Source: an uncultured Bacteroides sp.
Lineage (GTDB): Bacteria; Bacillota; Clostridia; Lachnospirales; Lachnospiraceae
Reading direction: 5' to 3'
DNA: 64,000 nucleotides
NCBI GenBank assembly: GCA_945913015.1
Contig: CAMECH010000002.1
Span: forward strand, 91,593 to 155,592
Shown: piece by piece, positions 34,420 through 44,411 of the stretch
Position numbering within the stretch: position 1 is the first letter of the stretch
Layout of the letters: each line of letters opens with the position of its first letter
The notes under the pieces: model-generated
What the model was told of the DNA's origin: nothing
The model's input: only the letters and a program-made list of their open reading frames with translations
The model's database searches: none
Made by a program: the position numbers and the translations under genes

Positions 34420-36069
34420 TTAATCTGCTGTACCATATGCCGCAGCTTTTTCAAGTGCATCGTCAATATGCGCACAGAAATTTTCCCTGCCTACCTTATC
34501 AACAAACCCGGCCTTTTCCATAACGCGCATCGGCTGTTCATTGACATGTGAAAAAATTACCGTAATATTCTTTTTACTGAGCTTATCATAAATTTCTTCA
34601 AGTGAATGCATTGCAGTAGCATCAAGTGAATTAACGGCACGCATACGTATTACCAGACATTTTGTAAAATCCTTTACGGATATTGTTGCTATTCTGTCTG
34701 CCGCACCGAAGAAAAGCGGACCGCTTATCTCGTATACTCTCACATGCTTCGGAACCTTCCTCAGCGTAATGCTGTCAGGATCATTTTCATCTTCAACATA
34801 CTTCCAACCCTTTACATCCGTCTCCTCGCTCATTCTCTTAAGGAGCAGCAGACATGCAAGGAGCATTCCTATCTCAATTGCCACAACAAGGTCAAATAAA
34901 ACAGTCAGCGCAAATGTGAGCACAAGCACTATTATATCGCTCTTTGGAGCAGTCTTTACAAGGTGTACGAAGGTTCTCCACTGGCACATATTATATGCAA
35001 CCATGAAAAGAATTGCTGCTATTGTAGGCATTGGAATCAGTGCCGCATAAGGCATGAGCACAACCAGTACAAGAAGCAGTGTTACTGCATGTACTATTCC
35101 TGCAATCGGTGTACGACCGCCATTCTTAATATTGGCAGCAGTACGCGCAATTGCACCGGTAGCCGGAATTCCGCCAAAAAGTGCCGAGCCGATGTTGCCG
35201 GCGCCCTGCGCTACGAGTTCCATATTTGAACGATGTCTTGAATTTACCATTCCGTCTGCAACCACACACGAAAGCAGTGATTCAATCGCAGCAAGTATCG
35301 CTATTGTAAATGCATCCGGAAGCATTTTACTTATCATACCGAAACTGAAATCCGGCATATGCACAGTCGGAAGTGCATTACTGATTGTATACAGGTCACC
35401 GATTGTATTAACCTTCATATTCAGGCACTTCACCATAACAATTCCCACGATTACGGCAATAAGTGACCCCGGAATCTTTTCGCTTATCTTAGGCCATATA
35501 ATCAGCACCGCAAGACACACAATTCCTACGACAACCGCCTGCCAGTTAACCGTGTTGATAAATACTGCATCAGCCTTTAACTTCTCCATCGTCTCAACCG
35601 CTACAGTTCCCTGTGCATATGTAATTCCAAAAAAGTCTTTAAGCTGCCCTATTACTATTGTTACCGCAATTCCCGCAGTAAAACCAACCGTAATGGTATA
35701 CGGAATAAATTTAATGAGACTTCCGAGGCGGAGTACGCCCATAATAATCAGAATAATTCCGGCAAGGATTGTAGCAGTCGCAAGTCCTGTCATGCCGTTT
35801 TCTGCGACAATACCCGCCACAATTGTTGCAAATGCGGCTGTCGGTCCTGCAATCTGTACGCTGCTTCCTCCCAGGAACGAAATTATAAACCCGGCTATAA
35901 TTGCCGTATAAATACCCTGTTCAGGTCCTACACCCGATGCGAGTGCAAGTGCGATTGACAGGGGAAGTGCGATAATCGCAACGATGATGCCTGCGATGAC
36001 ATCTTTAACGAACTGCTCCTTTGAGTAATTTTTCATTACCGTAAAAAGCATTGGTTTTAACTTATCCAT
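34420..36069 (-). CDS. SulP family inorganic anion transporter
   Basis: A 549-residue SLC26/SulP carrier. The N-terminal membrane domain of about 12-14 segments has the family opening (DVIAGIIVAIIALPLSIALALASG) and GGSSVQIAGPTAAFA. A C-terminal STAS domain (about 435-540: HVRVYEISGPLFFGAADRI, RMRAVNSLDATAMHSLEEI) faces the cytoplasm. Family members move sulfate, bicarbonate, chloride or dicarboxylates; the substrate cannot be read from sequence. The ATG follows GGGAG. A promoter candidate lies between this gene and the divergent GntR gene. Confidence 0.94.
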   Translation of the reverse strand: MDKLKPMLFTVMKNYSKEQFVKDVIAGIIVAIIALPLSIALALASGVGPEQGIYTAIIAGFIISFLGGSSVQIAGPTAAFATIVAGIVAENGMTGLATATILAGIILIIMGVLRLGSLIKFIPYTITVGFTAGIAVTIVIGQLKDFFGITYAQGTVAVETMEKLKADAVFINTVNWQAVVVGIVCLAVLIIWPKISEKIPGSLIAVIVGIVMVKCLNMKVNTIGDLYTISNALPTVHMPDFSFGMISKMLPDAFTIAILAAIESLLSCVVADGMVNSRHRSNMELVAQGAGNIGSALFGGIPATGAIARTAANIKNGGRTPIAGIVHAVTLLLVLVVLMPYAALIPMPTIAAILFMVAYNMCQWRTFVHLVKTAPKSDIIVLVLTFALTVLFDLVVAIEIGMLLACLLLLKRMSEETDVKGWKYVEDENDPDSITLRKVPKHVRVYEISGPLFFGAADRIATISVKDFTKCLVIRMRAVNSLDATAMHSLEEIYDKLSKKNITVIFSHVNEQPMRVMEKAGFVDKVGRENFCAHIDDALEKAAAYGTAD

Positions 36070-36106
36070 TGTAATCTCCCTTTTTTGACAAAAGTTTTTC
36101 AGATTA

Positions 36107-36134
36107 ATTTTACCCTATTATCGACAATTTACAA
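36107..36134 (-). promoter_or_regulatory. Candidate SulP gene promoter
   Basis: TTGTAA, 16-bp spacer and TAAAAT on the minus strand, about 38 bp upstream of the start. Confidence 0.45.
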
Positions 36135-36162
36135 TAGCTTTTCCAAATTATTTTAAAAATTA

Positions 36163-36191
36163 TTGACATTCTATGCGTCACATGATATTCT
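36163..36191 (+). promoter_or_regulatory. Promoter of the GntR-ABC operon
   Basis: A consensus -35 TTGACA, exact 17-bp spacer and TATTCT. The operator palindrome begins at the next base, so a bound repressor would block initiation. Confidence 0.75.
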
Positions 36192-36222
36192 CTAACTGTA
36201 TTAATCGTACTAATACAGTTAG
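36192..36222 (+). promoter_or_regulatory. Operator palindrome of the GntR-ABC operon
   Basis: Perfect 12-bp arms CTAACTGTATTA / TAATACAGTTAG around a 7-bp centre, located directly after the -10 box and 20 bp before the GntR start codon. Position and symmetry fit autorepression by the YtrA-type GntR protein. Confidence 0.75.
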
Positions 36223-36241
36223 TATTCTAAGGAGGCGCACA

Positions 36242-36673
36242 ATGTATCAGATTGATGTAATGTCAAGAACGCCTGTGTACGAGCAGATTATCCAGCAGAC
36301 TGAAGAATTTATACTGAAAGGGATTCTTTCCTCCGGCGACAGGATGCCGTCAGTAAGGACTCTTTCTGTTGAGCTTTCAGTTAATCCAAACACTATACAG
36401 CGGGCAATTTCAGAGCTTGACCGGATGAACCTTATCAAATCGGTACCCGGAAAAGGCAGTTTTATCTCTGACAACGCACTGGATATACTGCGTTCGGCTA
36501 AAGCAGGCGAACTTGAAGATATCAAAGCACAGTTGCTAAGCCTGAAGACGGCTGGCATCACAAAAGAAGATGTCATGCGCTGTGTAAATGAAGTTTACAA
36601 ATATGACGGTATTAATGACAACGTCACGGGAAAAAGCGTCTTTGGGGATGACGCACCCGGCAATAAAGTATGA
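36242..36673 (+). CDS. GntR family (YtrA subfamily) transcriptional repressor
   Basis: A 143-residue regulator. The N-terminal winged helix (PVYEQIIQQTEEFILKG, GDRMPSVRTLSVELSVNPNT, then the wing SVPGKGSFIS) fills residues 10-75. The rest is a short helical dimer region, which is the YtrA subfamily hallmark (no large effector domain). YtrA proteins repress the ABC transporter operon they head and respond to cell-wall antibiotics in Bacillus. The ATG follows AAGGAGG, and an ABC ATPase and permease follow in the same operon. Confidence 0.93.
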   Translation: MYQIDVMSRTPVYEQIIQQTEEFILKGILSSGDRMPSVRTLSVELSVNPNTIQRAISELDRMNLIKSVPGKGSFISDNALDILRSAKAGELEDIKAQLLSLKTAGITKEDVMRCVNEVYKYDGINDNVTGKSVFGDDAPGNKV

Positions 36674-36683
36674 GGAGGAAGCA

Positions 36684-37601
36684 ATGATTAAAGCTGAGAA
36701 TCTGACAAAAGTATTCGGCGACTATAAGGCTTTGAATAACATTTCCTGCACAATTGAGGAAGGCTGTATCTACGGAATGGTCGGCTCAAACGGAGCAGGG
36801 AAATCAACATTTTTACGCCTGCTCACCGGAATCTATAAAGCTGACAATGGGACTATTACAATCGACGGGAACAATATTTATGAGAACACGGAATTAAAAT
36901 CACAGATGGCATTTGTGCCTGATGAACTGTATTTTCTTAATTCTTCATCAATGGACAGAATGGCAAAGCTGTATATGTCTTTATACAAAGACTTCTCTGC
37001 CGAGCGCTATGAGCATCTGAAAGAAAGCTTTAAGCTCGACGGAAAAAAGAACATGAACACATTTTCAAAGGGAATGAAAAGACAGGCTGCAACCATACTT
37101 GCTCTGTCATGCCGCCCAAAGTATCTGCTTCTTGACGAGACATTCGACGGCCTTGACCCTGTTATGAGAAATCTTGTTAAGACGATAGTCTGCCAGGATG
37201 TTATTGACCGCAAGGCAACAGCCATACTTACATCCCACTCACTAAGAGAGCTTGAGGATACATGTGACCAGCTTGCGCTGCTGCACAAAGGCGGTCTTGT
37301 TCTTGAAAGCGACATTTCCAATCTCAAGACATCCCTTTTCAAGGTGCAGGTCGCATTTACCGGGGAATTTGCACACACCTACGGGAAGGAAATTTTTGAA
37401 GGACTTGATATGCTTCATTATACAAAGCACGGCAGCGTTGCAAATATTATTGTAAGGGGAGACCGCAACGAAGTTACGGCAAAAATCCAGGCAAAAAATC
37501 CTGTTATCCTTGATATTCTCCCACTTACACTTGAAGAAGTATTTACTTATGAAATGGAAGCACTGGGATATTGTTTTGATGATGTGCTTATAAATGATTG
37601 A
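36684..37601 (+). CDS. ABC transporter ATP-binding protein
   Basis: A 305-residue ATPase. Walker A GSNGAGKST, a signature reading FSKGMKRQA in place of LSGGQ, Walker B YLLLDETFDGLDP and switch His in LTSHS are visible. The degenerate signature with FSKG is typical of the YtrB/YhcH drug-exporter class. A C-terminal accessory domain (about 215-305) follows the ATPase core. It starts 10 bp after the GntR stop with GAGGAGG, and powers the large permease downstream. Confidence 0.92.
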   Translation: MIKAENLTKVFGDYKALNNISCTIEEGCIYGMVGSNGAGKSTFLRLLTGIYKADNGTITIDGNNIYENTELKSQMAFVPDELYFLNSSSMDRMAKLYMSLYKDFSAERYEHLKESFKLDGKKNMNTFSKGMKRQAATILALSCRPKYLLLDETFDGLDPVMRNLVKTIVCQDVIDRKATAILTSHSLRELEDTCDQLALLHKGGLVLESDISNLKTSLFKVQVAFTGEFAHTYGKEIFEGLDMLHYTKHGSVANIIVRGDRNEVTAKIQAKNPVILDILPLTLEEVFTYEMEALGYCFDDVLIND

Positions 37602-37617
37602 GGACTGGAGGATTATC

Positions 37618-39738
37618 ATGAAGGATAAATTTAATTTCAAATTATTTCTCGATGGCATGCGCCAGCTCCGCACAATCGGAATCATGGGGCTTGTGGTTTT
37701 CTGCATAGAAGCGGTATTTTCAGTCATCGGGCAGAATATTGGCATACAGCAGCAGATTGAATACTCATCCAGATATAATTTAATCTCGGAAACTGCATAC
37801 ATACGCACGTTCAATCTGTGCTCACTGCATCCTTTTCTGTATGCCGCATTTTATGTGCTTGTGCCGGTTATGATTTTGTATCTGTTCGGATTTCTTAACA
37901 GGAGAAACGGCAGTGATTACTACCATTCGGCACCTGTGAAGCGCGAATGTCTGGCACTTTCACTGCTTGCATCAATAATGGCATGGATTTTGATAATCAT
38001 ACTTTCAAGTACCGCTCTTGTCTGCATAATTACAGCCTTTGCGCCTTATGTTTCACTTAATATGTACAGCGTTTTTGTATCACTGCTGGCAACAATCGTA
38101 GGCTGCCTTTGTGTACTTGGCGCGGGATTTCTCGCAATGAGCCTGACCGGAACTTATTTTTCCAACTTTGCGGTATCCGTAATGCTGCTTGTCTTCCCAA
38201 GACTTATTGTCATGGTATATATAGGACTCCTTTCTGACATTCTTCCTATTATGTCTTTTTCATTTGAAGGAGGGCTGCTTGATTACAGACTTAATATAGT
38301 TACGGGAAGTGCGCTGGGACTCCTCGAAAACGAGGCATCCTATCCGATGGAACATTTCCTTCCGGTTCTGTATACATTTATACTTTCCCTTGTTTACTTT
38401 GCGGCAGGCTTCTATGCATTTATCCACAGGAAATCAGAAATTGCCACCATGCCTGCGGGAAACAGCGTATTGCAGCTTATATTCCGCCTGATACCGCCTA
38501 TGGCTATATGTCTTATACCTATTTACGCATTGGTAGAGCTGCTGCTTGGTGACAGCTCATATGGCAATGCTGATTATACCTCAACAATATTTTATATTGT
38601 TTTGTCTTATGTAATTGCCATAATTGCATACTTCCTGTATGAGCTGATTTCCACGAAGAAGATTGCAAATGTGCTCAAATCAGCCAGACAGCTCTGGGTT
38701 CTTGTTGTATTTAACATTGTTTTCCTTGCAATGACGTACATCGGGTACAATGTGCTTTTAGGCGATATACCTGAAAAGAAAGATATAAAATATGTATCAA
38801 TAAGCACCGCCAACGAAAGGCAGGCCCGTTATTTTTCAGGGATGGCATCCGAAGCACACATTACCAATCCTGAAGTAATTAATTATTTTGTGGATACACT
38901 TTCAGATAACATCAGAACTATTAAAGACAATTCTACCAGATACGGATGGAATAACATAATTGTTGATTTCAGGGTTAACGGAAGAACAATCAGGCGTACC
39001 CTCACTTTAAAAAGCGAGGCTGAATATAACTACTGCATGGCATTACTTGGCAAAGCCGATGAATATGCCAATGTCTACCGAATCCTTCCTGAATATGACC
39101 AGATAAAAGATATGTCGTTTTATTCAGTAGGTATCGATACTGTTAATATTAGTGACTCTGATATGGAAGAAGCATATAATGTGTTGCGCGAAGATATGAA
39201 AGCTCTTAATTTTTCAGATGCTTACAAACACACTAATGATTATCGGAGCATCGAAAGCTTCGGTACTTTCCGTGGTACATACAGCAATAAAAGTGATAAT
39301 TATATTTTTACTGTGAATATATCAGACTTAACGCCGAATGCAGCACTGTTTATCATGGAAAAGGTAAATGCACAGAAAACCGAAAATCCTCTTACCAAAT
39401 TTCTTAATGGCGATGGACTGACCATCGACGGTACTGTCAAGTCGATTGCAGCCAATTTTACGCTCTATGATAAAGGTGAGTTTAATTACGGAAGTGCAGG
39501 CCGATCAATAACACCTGACAGCACTGTTACAGATTTTACCAGCCGTGGTGCCGACATCTTAAGAGAAATGTCACAAGAGCTTGATAAAACTGCCAATACA
39601 AAAATAACAAGCCTTGACAAACCGATTGTGGCCGTGGAATACCGCAATGAAACAAGCAGAGACAGCTATTTAAGATACTATACCGCAACAGACAAATTCT
39701 GTGAATTATTCTATGATTATACAGGACGAAGCAAATAA
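37618..39738 (+). CDS. Large ABC-2 permease with C-terminal extracytoplasmic domain
   Basis: A 706-residue membrane subunit. The first half has about ten hydrophobic segments, with YYHSAPVKRECLA after the second, a motif seen in clostridial ABC permeases partnered with YtrA-type regulators. From about residue 385 the sequence is soluble and probably extracytoplasmic (TNPEVINYFVDTLSDNIRT onward; DUF6449-type by memory, not checked). It begins 16 bp after the ATPase stop, after GGAGG. Probably exports or senses a peptide or cell-wall-active compound; substrate unknown. A terminator follows. Confidence 0.88.
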   Translation: MKDKFNFKLFLDGMRQLRTIGIMGLVVFCIEAVFSVIGQNIGIQQQIEYSSRYNLISETAYIRTFNLCSLHPFLYAAFYVLVPVMILYLFGFLNRRNGSDYYHSAPVKRECLALSLLASIMAWILIIILSSTALVCIITAFAPYVSLNMYSVFVSLLATIVGCLCVLGAGFLAMSLTGTYFSNFAVSVMLLVFPRLIVMVYIGLLSDILPIMSFSFEGGLLDYRLNIVTGSALGLLENEASYPMEHFLPVLYTFILSLVYFAAGFYAFIHRKSEIATMPAGNSVLQLIFRLIPPMAICLIPIYALVELLLGDSSYGNADYTSTIFYIVLSYVIAIIAYFLYELISTKKIANVLKSARQLWVLVVFNIVFLAMTYIGYNVLLGDIPEKKDIKYVSISTANERQARYFSGMASEAHITNPEVINYFVDTLSDNIRTIKDNSTRYGWNNIIVDFRVNGRTIRRTLTLKSEAEYNYCMALLGKADEYANVYRILPEYDQIKDMSFYSVGIDTVNISDSDMEEAYNVLREDMKALNFSDAYKHTNDYRSIESFGTFRGTYSNKSDNYIFTVNISDLTPNAALFIMEKVNAQKTENPLTKFLNGDGLTIDGTVKSIAANFTLYDKGEFNYGSAGRSITPDSTVTDFTSRGADILREMSQELDKTANTKITSLDKPIVAVEYRNETSRDSYLRYYTATDKFCELFYDYTGRSK

Positions 39739-39746
39739 CTCCAACA

Positions 39747-39793
39747 ATATAAGGAACCGTCCCTGTCTACCGGCAGTGGGCGGTTCCTTATAT
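39747..39793. terminator. Terminator between convergent permease and peptidase genes
   Basis: ATATAAGGAACCG-CC / GG-CGGTTCCTTATAT stem just past the permease stop. A-rich and T-rich flanks on both sides allow action on both strands. Confidence 0.75.
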
Positions 39794-39809
39794 AAAACTA
39801 TTACATTTT

Positions 39810-40808
39810 CTAATCGGCATATTTACTGTCTATGCCAAAATACTCCTCCATCGTAATCCAGTTTCCGTTATTGTAAAGCTTCTCTGCCAGCTCCCTGCCG
39901 ACATATCTTAAATGCCACGATTCATACTGATAACCGGTTATGCTTTCTTTTCCCTTAGGATATCTGATTATAAAACCGTATTTGTAAGCGTTCTGGTTGA
40001 CCCAGATTCCTTCGTCAGTGTACTGGAAGCTGTCATCAATCGTATTTAAGTCGAAGCACAGTCCCGTCTGATGCTCAGAATAACCTGCTCTTGCCGAATA
40101 CGTGTCTGCCTGCGCTTTTCCATCCTTTGCGACGTAATTGTTATACAGATTCTTCTGAGTATTATATGAACGATATCCGCTTGAAATATAAATGTTAAGT
40201 CCATTGGATGATGCTGCCGACTGAAGCTGTCTGTAAGCTTCCATAAGCTCCCTGTTAAGGCTTTTTGTACTCCACTCGGAAGTTACCGGAACTTCCGTAT
40301 CCTGTGGAATATAATTGCTTGGAAGTGAATATGTCTTATTGACAATCATATATCCATCAATATATGTAACACCATCCTTCACATAACCCTTAAAACCTTT
40401 TGATGTGGTAAATGTACTGTCTGCATTTCCTGCTGAACCGGCATTTCCGGCACTTCCTGTCTGCTTTGTACCATCCTGTCCGGCAACACTCTGCTCTGTA
40501 CTGCCTGCTGTCTGCTGCTGTGTATACTGCCGGGTCTGCTGCAAGGTGCTGTCATTCGCCGCCGTTGATGAATTTATATCACCATCAACAGGAATATTAG
40601 AAGAACTGCTTACTGTCACATCCGGTTCCGTCTGCTTATTATTACGTCCCGATATCGTTTTTACCCCGGCAACTACACCTATAGCAACCAGAATCATCAT
40701 TATAAGCATTACTGCCGTAAGAATAATCCTTCTTCGGCGTATCATCTGCTGTCTTTTCTTTCTGCTTACTCTTCTCCTTGTCGGTGGAGTATTTCTGTTA
40801 TTGCTCAT
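39810..40808 (-). CDS. VanY-like D-alanyl-D-alanine carboxypeptidase (M15 family)
   Basis: A 332-residue membrane-anchored peptidase. A very basic N-terminus (RRRVSRKKRQQMIRRRR) precedes one TM (about 27-50), then a Ser/Gln/Gly-rich linker to about 150. The M15 domain follows with SSGYRSYNTQ, the zinc motif SEHQTGLCFDL and the distal ESWHLRY. It trims terminal D-Ala from peptidoglycan stem peptides outside the cell. The ATG follows AAGGAG. Last gene of a packed seven-gene minus-strand run; there are no Van regulatory genes nearby, so a housekeeping wall role is more likely than glycopeptide resistance. Confidence 0.92.
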   Translation of the reverse strand: MSNNRNTPPTRRRVSRKKRQQMIRRRRIILTAVMLIMMILVAIGVVAGVKTISGRNNKQTEPDVTVSSSSNIPVDGDINSSTAANDSTLQQTRQYTQQQTAGSTEQSVAGQDGTKQTGSAGNAGSAGNADSTFTTSKGFKGYVKDGVTYIDGYMIVNKTYSLPSNYIPQDTEVPVTSEWSTKSLNRELMEAYRQLQSAASSNGLNIYISSGYRSYNTQKNLYNNYVAKDGKAQADTYSARAGYSEHQTGLCFDLNTIDDSFQYTDEGIWVNQNAYKYGFIIRYPKGKESITGYQYESWHLRYVGRELAEKLYNNGNWITMEEYFGIDSKYAD

Positions 40809-40841
40809 TTTCCAGCTCCTTATGTTTCTAATCAAATAAAT

Positions 40842-42095
40842 CTAATACTTTACCGTCCAGTCATCGCCTGCACCAAAACGTACAATATCAAGCTGTCCCG
40901 GTTTACTGATTACAATATCAAATGCCGCCTCACCAATAGTATTTACAATTCTCCCCGATGTTACCGTGTATCCCTTTTCTCCAAATGAGCCCCACGGCTT
41001 TGTACTGTTGCGTGTCTGTGCCTTCTCAGTGTTAAGTATTGGAAGTCCTCCGACATCATCTCCCACATATGTTCTCTCAATATGAAGATGTCCGCAGTTA
41101 TAAAGCTCCGCACTGCCTGTCCACGCAGAAAAATCTTTCTTAAACTTTCCGTCATCATAATTCTTATGCCGGTACGCTGCGGAAAGTATATTCCTTAATG
41201 TATCACGGTTGCTGACTGCGGAATACCCTTCAGGATAATCGAAAGCATCATGTGACATAAACAGATACCGGCAGTTCTCACGGGACATGGCCTTATCGAG
41301 CAGCCAGTCTATCTGCTTATCCTTATATCCGTAAAAATACATTCCTATTTCATTCTGCTGTCCATTGACAACCGTATCGTCTGCATCACTCATATTAAGG
41401 CATACTACCCTGACATTTTTCCCCGGAATATCATAATAGAAATATCCCTCCTGATAGTCAGAAGCATACTGCGCAAAATACTGCATAGTTACAGAATACC
41501 ACTCGTCCTTGCTGATTACATAATCTGCATCATACAGCAGATTCCCGTCAATCTGTGCAGAAAAGCTGTTATCATCATGGTTTCCATGAAGTATAAACAC
41601 CGGTTTTTCGGATTTGGCAAGGATTTCCGATACAGAGCGGATATACGAAAGTGCCGTCTGCTTCCCATTATCGCCTGCACACCTGCCGTTGTACAAATCA
41701 CCGCCAACACAGATAAAATCCACGTCTGAATTATTGGCAATATCGACAGCCGCATTAAGCTGACGGTACGCCGCAGTCATAATCTCCTCTGAGGTATCAA
41801 GGTGCAAATCTGTTATAAAAATGTACTGCACGCTTTCACCGGACACCTTCAGACTGACAGACTCTATGCTTTTAAGCACTTCACTTTCATAGTAATCAGG
41901 ATATTCACTGTTGCATGAAAGAGTTATCTGCCTGTCTTTACCGGTGTTTCCTTCCGCCTGTGTATCAGAGGAAGACGTACTGTCATATGCCGGCGTATCA
42001 TTAGTACCACCTGTATTTTCTTTGCATCCCGAAAGCATAAGCATCATTGCAGCCATGCATAATGCCGGAAATTTAAAACATCTAAAAATATTCAT
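40842..42095 (-). CDS. Calcineurin-like metallophosphoesterase lipoprotein
   Basis: A 417-residue secreted phosphoesterase. The signal peptide ends in lipobox MLSGC (Cys about 24) and is followed by a Ser/Thr/Asp-rich linker. The dinuclear metal motifs are present in order: FITDLHLD, VGGDLYNG, LHGNHDD, SHDAF and NCGHLHIE. It should hydrolyse phosphoesters at the outer cell surface; the substrate is unknown. The start ATG at 42,095 has a weak ribosome site. It lies 32 bp after the glutamine-type ATPase gene. Confidence 0.88.
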   Translation of the reverse strand: MNIFRCFKFPALCMAAMMLMLSGCKENTGGTNDTPAYDSTSSSDTQAEGNTGKDRQITLSCNSEYPDYYESEVLKSIESVSLKVSGESVQYIFITDLHLDTSEEIMTAAYRQLNAAVDIANNSDVDFICVGGDLYNGRCAGDNGKQTALSYIRSVSEILAKSEKPVFILHGNHDDNSFSAQIDGNLLYDADYVISKDEWYSVTMQYFAQYASDYQEGYFYYDIPGKNVRVVCLNMSDADDTVVNGQQNEIGMYFYGYKDKQIDWLLDKAMSRENCRYLFMSHDAFDYPEGYSAVSNRDTLRNILSAAYRHKNYDDGKFKKDFSAWTGSAELYNCGHLHIERTYVGDDVGGLPILNTEKAQTRNSTKPWGSFGEKGYTVTSGRIVNTIGEAAFDIVISKPGQLDIVRFGAGDDWTVKY

Positions 42096-42127
42096 CAAAC
42101 CATTACTTTCATAATAATATTTTAAAT

Positions 42128-42880
42128 TTACAGTACCTTTGCCAGGAAATCCTTTAATCTGGCGTTCTTTGGATTTGCAAAGAATTCCTCCGGCGTATTT
42201 TCTTCCTGAATCACGCCCTCATCAATAAACATTACGCGGCTTGCAACCTCACGTGCAAAGCCCATCTCATGTGTGACAACTACCATTGTCATGCCTTCCT
42301 TTGCAAGCTCCTTCATAAGGCTCAGAACTTCACCAACCATCTCAGGGTCAAGCGCTGATGTAGGCTCATCAAAGAGCATGACATCAGGATTCATTGCAAG
42401 TGAGCGTGCAATCGCAATACGCTGCTTCTGTCCGCCTGAAAGCTGTGCCGGATACATATCCGCCTTATCTGAAAGTCCTATTCTCTGAAGCAGTTCTTCT
42501 GCCTTTTTAGATGCATCGTCCTTACTCATTATCTGAAGCTTGACAGGTGCCAGCATTATATTCTCCTTAACCGTCATGTTAGGAAAAAGATTAAACTGCT
42601 GAAATACCATTCCTATTTTTTCACGCATTTTATTGATATCAACAGATTTATCCGTTATATCGGTTCCCTCAAATGTTATCATGCCTGATGTCGGTGTCTC
42701 AAGCAGGTTTATCGACCTTAAAAATGTAGATTTACCGCATCCCGAAGGTCCTATAATAGCAACAACCTCACCCTTTGAAATTGTTGTATTTATTCCTTTA
42801 AGTACCTCATGATTTCCAAAAGATTTACATAAATCCTTTACCTCTATTAAAACGTTATTATCAAGAATATTATCGCTCAT
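42128..42880 (-). CDS. Polar amino-acid ABC transporter ATPase (GlnQ/HisP-like)
   Basis: A 250-residue ATPase of the polar amino-acid uptake class. Walker [11 protein letters not shown]-loop FQQFNLFPN, signature LSGGQKQR, Walker [14 protein letters not shown] and H-loop VTHEMGFAR are all canonical. It overlaps the upstream binding-protein/permease fusion gene by 11 bases. The two together form a complete importer (two polypeptides supplying binding protein, permease and ATPase). Confidence 0.95.
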   Translation of the reverse strand: MSDNILDNNVLIEVKDLCKSFGNHEVLKGINTTISKGEVVAIIGPSGCGKSTFLRSINLLETPTSGMITFEGTDITDKSVDINKMREKIGMVFQQFNLFPNMTVKENIMLAPVKLQIMSKDDASKKAEELLQRIGLSDKADMYPAQLSGGQKQRIAIARSLAMNPDVMLFDEPTSALDPEMVGEVLSLMKELAKEGMTMVVVTHEMGFAREVASRVMFIDEGVIQEENTPEEFFANPKNARLKDFLAKVL

Positions 42881-44387
42881 TCTTTTTAAGTCTCCTTTCC
42901 AGCTTATTCACTCCGAAGGACAGTGCCATTACAATCACAAGATAAACAAGTGCTACCGCAATCAACGGCATAAATGCCTCATATGTAATACTTCTGATAA
43001 TATCTCCGCCCTTTGTAAGGTCCATAAGTCCAATGTAACCACTGATTGATGTCTCCTTGAGAAGACTTATAAATTCATTGCCGAGTGCCGGAAGAATATT
43101 CTTTACGGCCTGCGGAAGTATGATACTTACCATTGTCTGCCTGTAATTCAGTCCGAGGCTTCGTCCTGCTTCAAACTGTCCGTTGTCAACCGCCATTATT
43201 CCTGAGCGTACAACCTCCGCAACATATGCGGCGGAATTAAGTCCGAATGCAATTACCGCGACAAGTATTTTACTTGTGTTGACACTTGCAAGAATAACAT
43301 AGTAGATAATAAGGAGCTGTACCATTACAGGTGTTCCCCTGATTACCGTAAGATAAACCCTGCATATTGCATTTAATATCTTCATGCTTCCGTTTTTGTC
43401 ATAGCTTGTGCGCACAATTGCGATAAGGAAGCCGAGCGCACATCCAATCAGGATTGCAAATAATGTAATTATAAGCGTATTTCCAAGACCTTTGGCAATA
43501 TACTGCCAGCGGCTCTCAGTAATAAAGTTATCCTTAAATTTCTCTGAAAGATTTGTGCTTGAAGCAGCTGCATCCGGGTCTTTAACTATAATAACCTGTT
43601 TTGAAGTCGTGTAAGAATCAGAAAAATCAATATTCTTTAAACGGTCCTCGGTAACAGTAAGACCTGCGGCTCCGACGGTTGCCTTTCCCGACTGGACTGC
43701 CGCAATGATTGAATCAAACTCCATATCCTCCATCTTAAGTGTCATTCCAAGCGTATCACAGACAGCCTGCATCATATCAATGTCAAGTCCTGTCATAACA
43801 CCCTCACTATAATACTCATATGGCGGAAATGCTGCATTGGTGGCAACTATAATTGTTCCGTTCGGACGTGCGATATTCTTTGCTGCATAAGGTGTTTTTC
43901 CCTTTTCATCATCACTTCCGGTGTAATTTTTTATAATTGCGTCAAGTGTTCCGTCTGCCTTAAGTTTCCTTAATGCATCATTAATCTGGTTTTTCAGTTC
44001 GGTATTTTCCTTTGAAATACAGATTGCATAATCCTCAACAGTAAATTCTTCATCAAGAATTTTCAAATCACTGTTCTTTGAAACAAATGCTTTCGCCGGC
44101 TCTTCATCAATAATAACCGCATCTATCTTTTTCTGTTTGAGCGCCTGAACAGCATCATTTCCCTTATTATATCTCTCGATTATTGTACCTGCCTCATCAC
44201 CCTCATAATCACTTGCGTAAATGTCTCCCGTCGTGCCAAGCTGTACACCAATGCGGCTTCCCTCAAGTTCATCCACGTTGGTAACCATCTTGTACTTACC
44301 GCATCCTGCAACCGACATAAGTGCTGCAAGACACAATGAAAGTATAATGCCTTTCCTTACAAAAAATTTTTTCTTTGCGCTTTTCAT
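42870..44387 (-). CDS. Amino-acid ABC transporter fusion: permuted binding domain plus permease
   Basis: A 505-residue lipoprotein fusion. Signal peptide and lipobox SVAGC (Cys29) come first. Residues 35-157 resemble the second half of a polar amino-acid binding protein ([20 protein letters not shown] ... [12 protein letters not shown]). Residues 176-275 resemble its first half ([17 protein letters not shown] ... [19 protein letters not shown]). A full binding fold is thus present in permuted order. The permease follows (292-505, with [10 protein letters not shown] and the EAA-type loop [17 protein letters not shown]). The ATG follows GGAGG by five bases. It should import a polar amino acid with the GlnQ-like ATPase. 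Confidence 0.88.
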   Translation of the reverse strand: MKSAKKKFFVRKGIILSLCLAALMSVAGCGKYKMVTNVDELEGSRIGVQLGTTGDIYASDYEGDEAGTIIERYNKGNDAVQALKQKKIDAVIIDEEPAKAFVSKNSDLKILDEEFTVEDYAICISKENTELKNQINDALRKLKADGTLDAIIKNYTGSDDEKGKTPYAAKNIARPNGTIIVATNAAFPPYEYYSEGVMTGLDIDMMQAVCDTLGMTLKMEDMEFDSIIAAVQSGKATVGAAGLTVTEDRLKNIDFSDSYTTSKQVIIVKDPDAAASSTNLSEKFKDNFITESRWQYIAKGLGNTLIITLFAILIGCALGFLIAIVRTSYDKNGSMKILNAICRVYLTVIRGTPVMVQLLIIYYVILASVNTSKILVAVIAFGLNSAAYVAEVVRSGIMAVDNGQFEAGRSLGLNYRQTMVSIILPQAVKNILPALGNEFISLLKETSISGYIGLMDLTKGGDIIRSITYEAFMPLIAVALVYLVIVMALSFGVNKLERRLKKNER

Positions 44388-44411
44388 CTTAACCTCCATA
44401 AAATATATTGT

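Noticed and set aside
35054..35911. 285-residue open frame opposite the SulP gene
   Set aside because: It is the complement of a clear SulP gene, rich in Ile/Thr/Ala as expected of a mirror frame, with no ribosome site.
37242..37814. 190-residue open frame opposite the ABC ATPase and permease genes
   Set aside because: It lies across two well-supported genes on the other strand and has no recognisable domain.
39810..40808. Vancomycin resistance cluster
   Set aside because: A VanY-like peptidase alone, without vanRS, vanH, vanA or vanX homologues nearby, is better read as a housekeeping carboxypeptidase.
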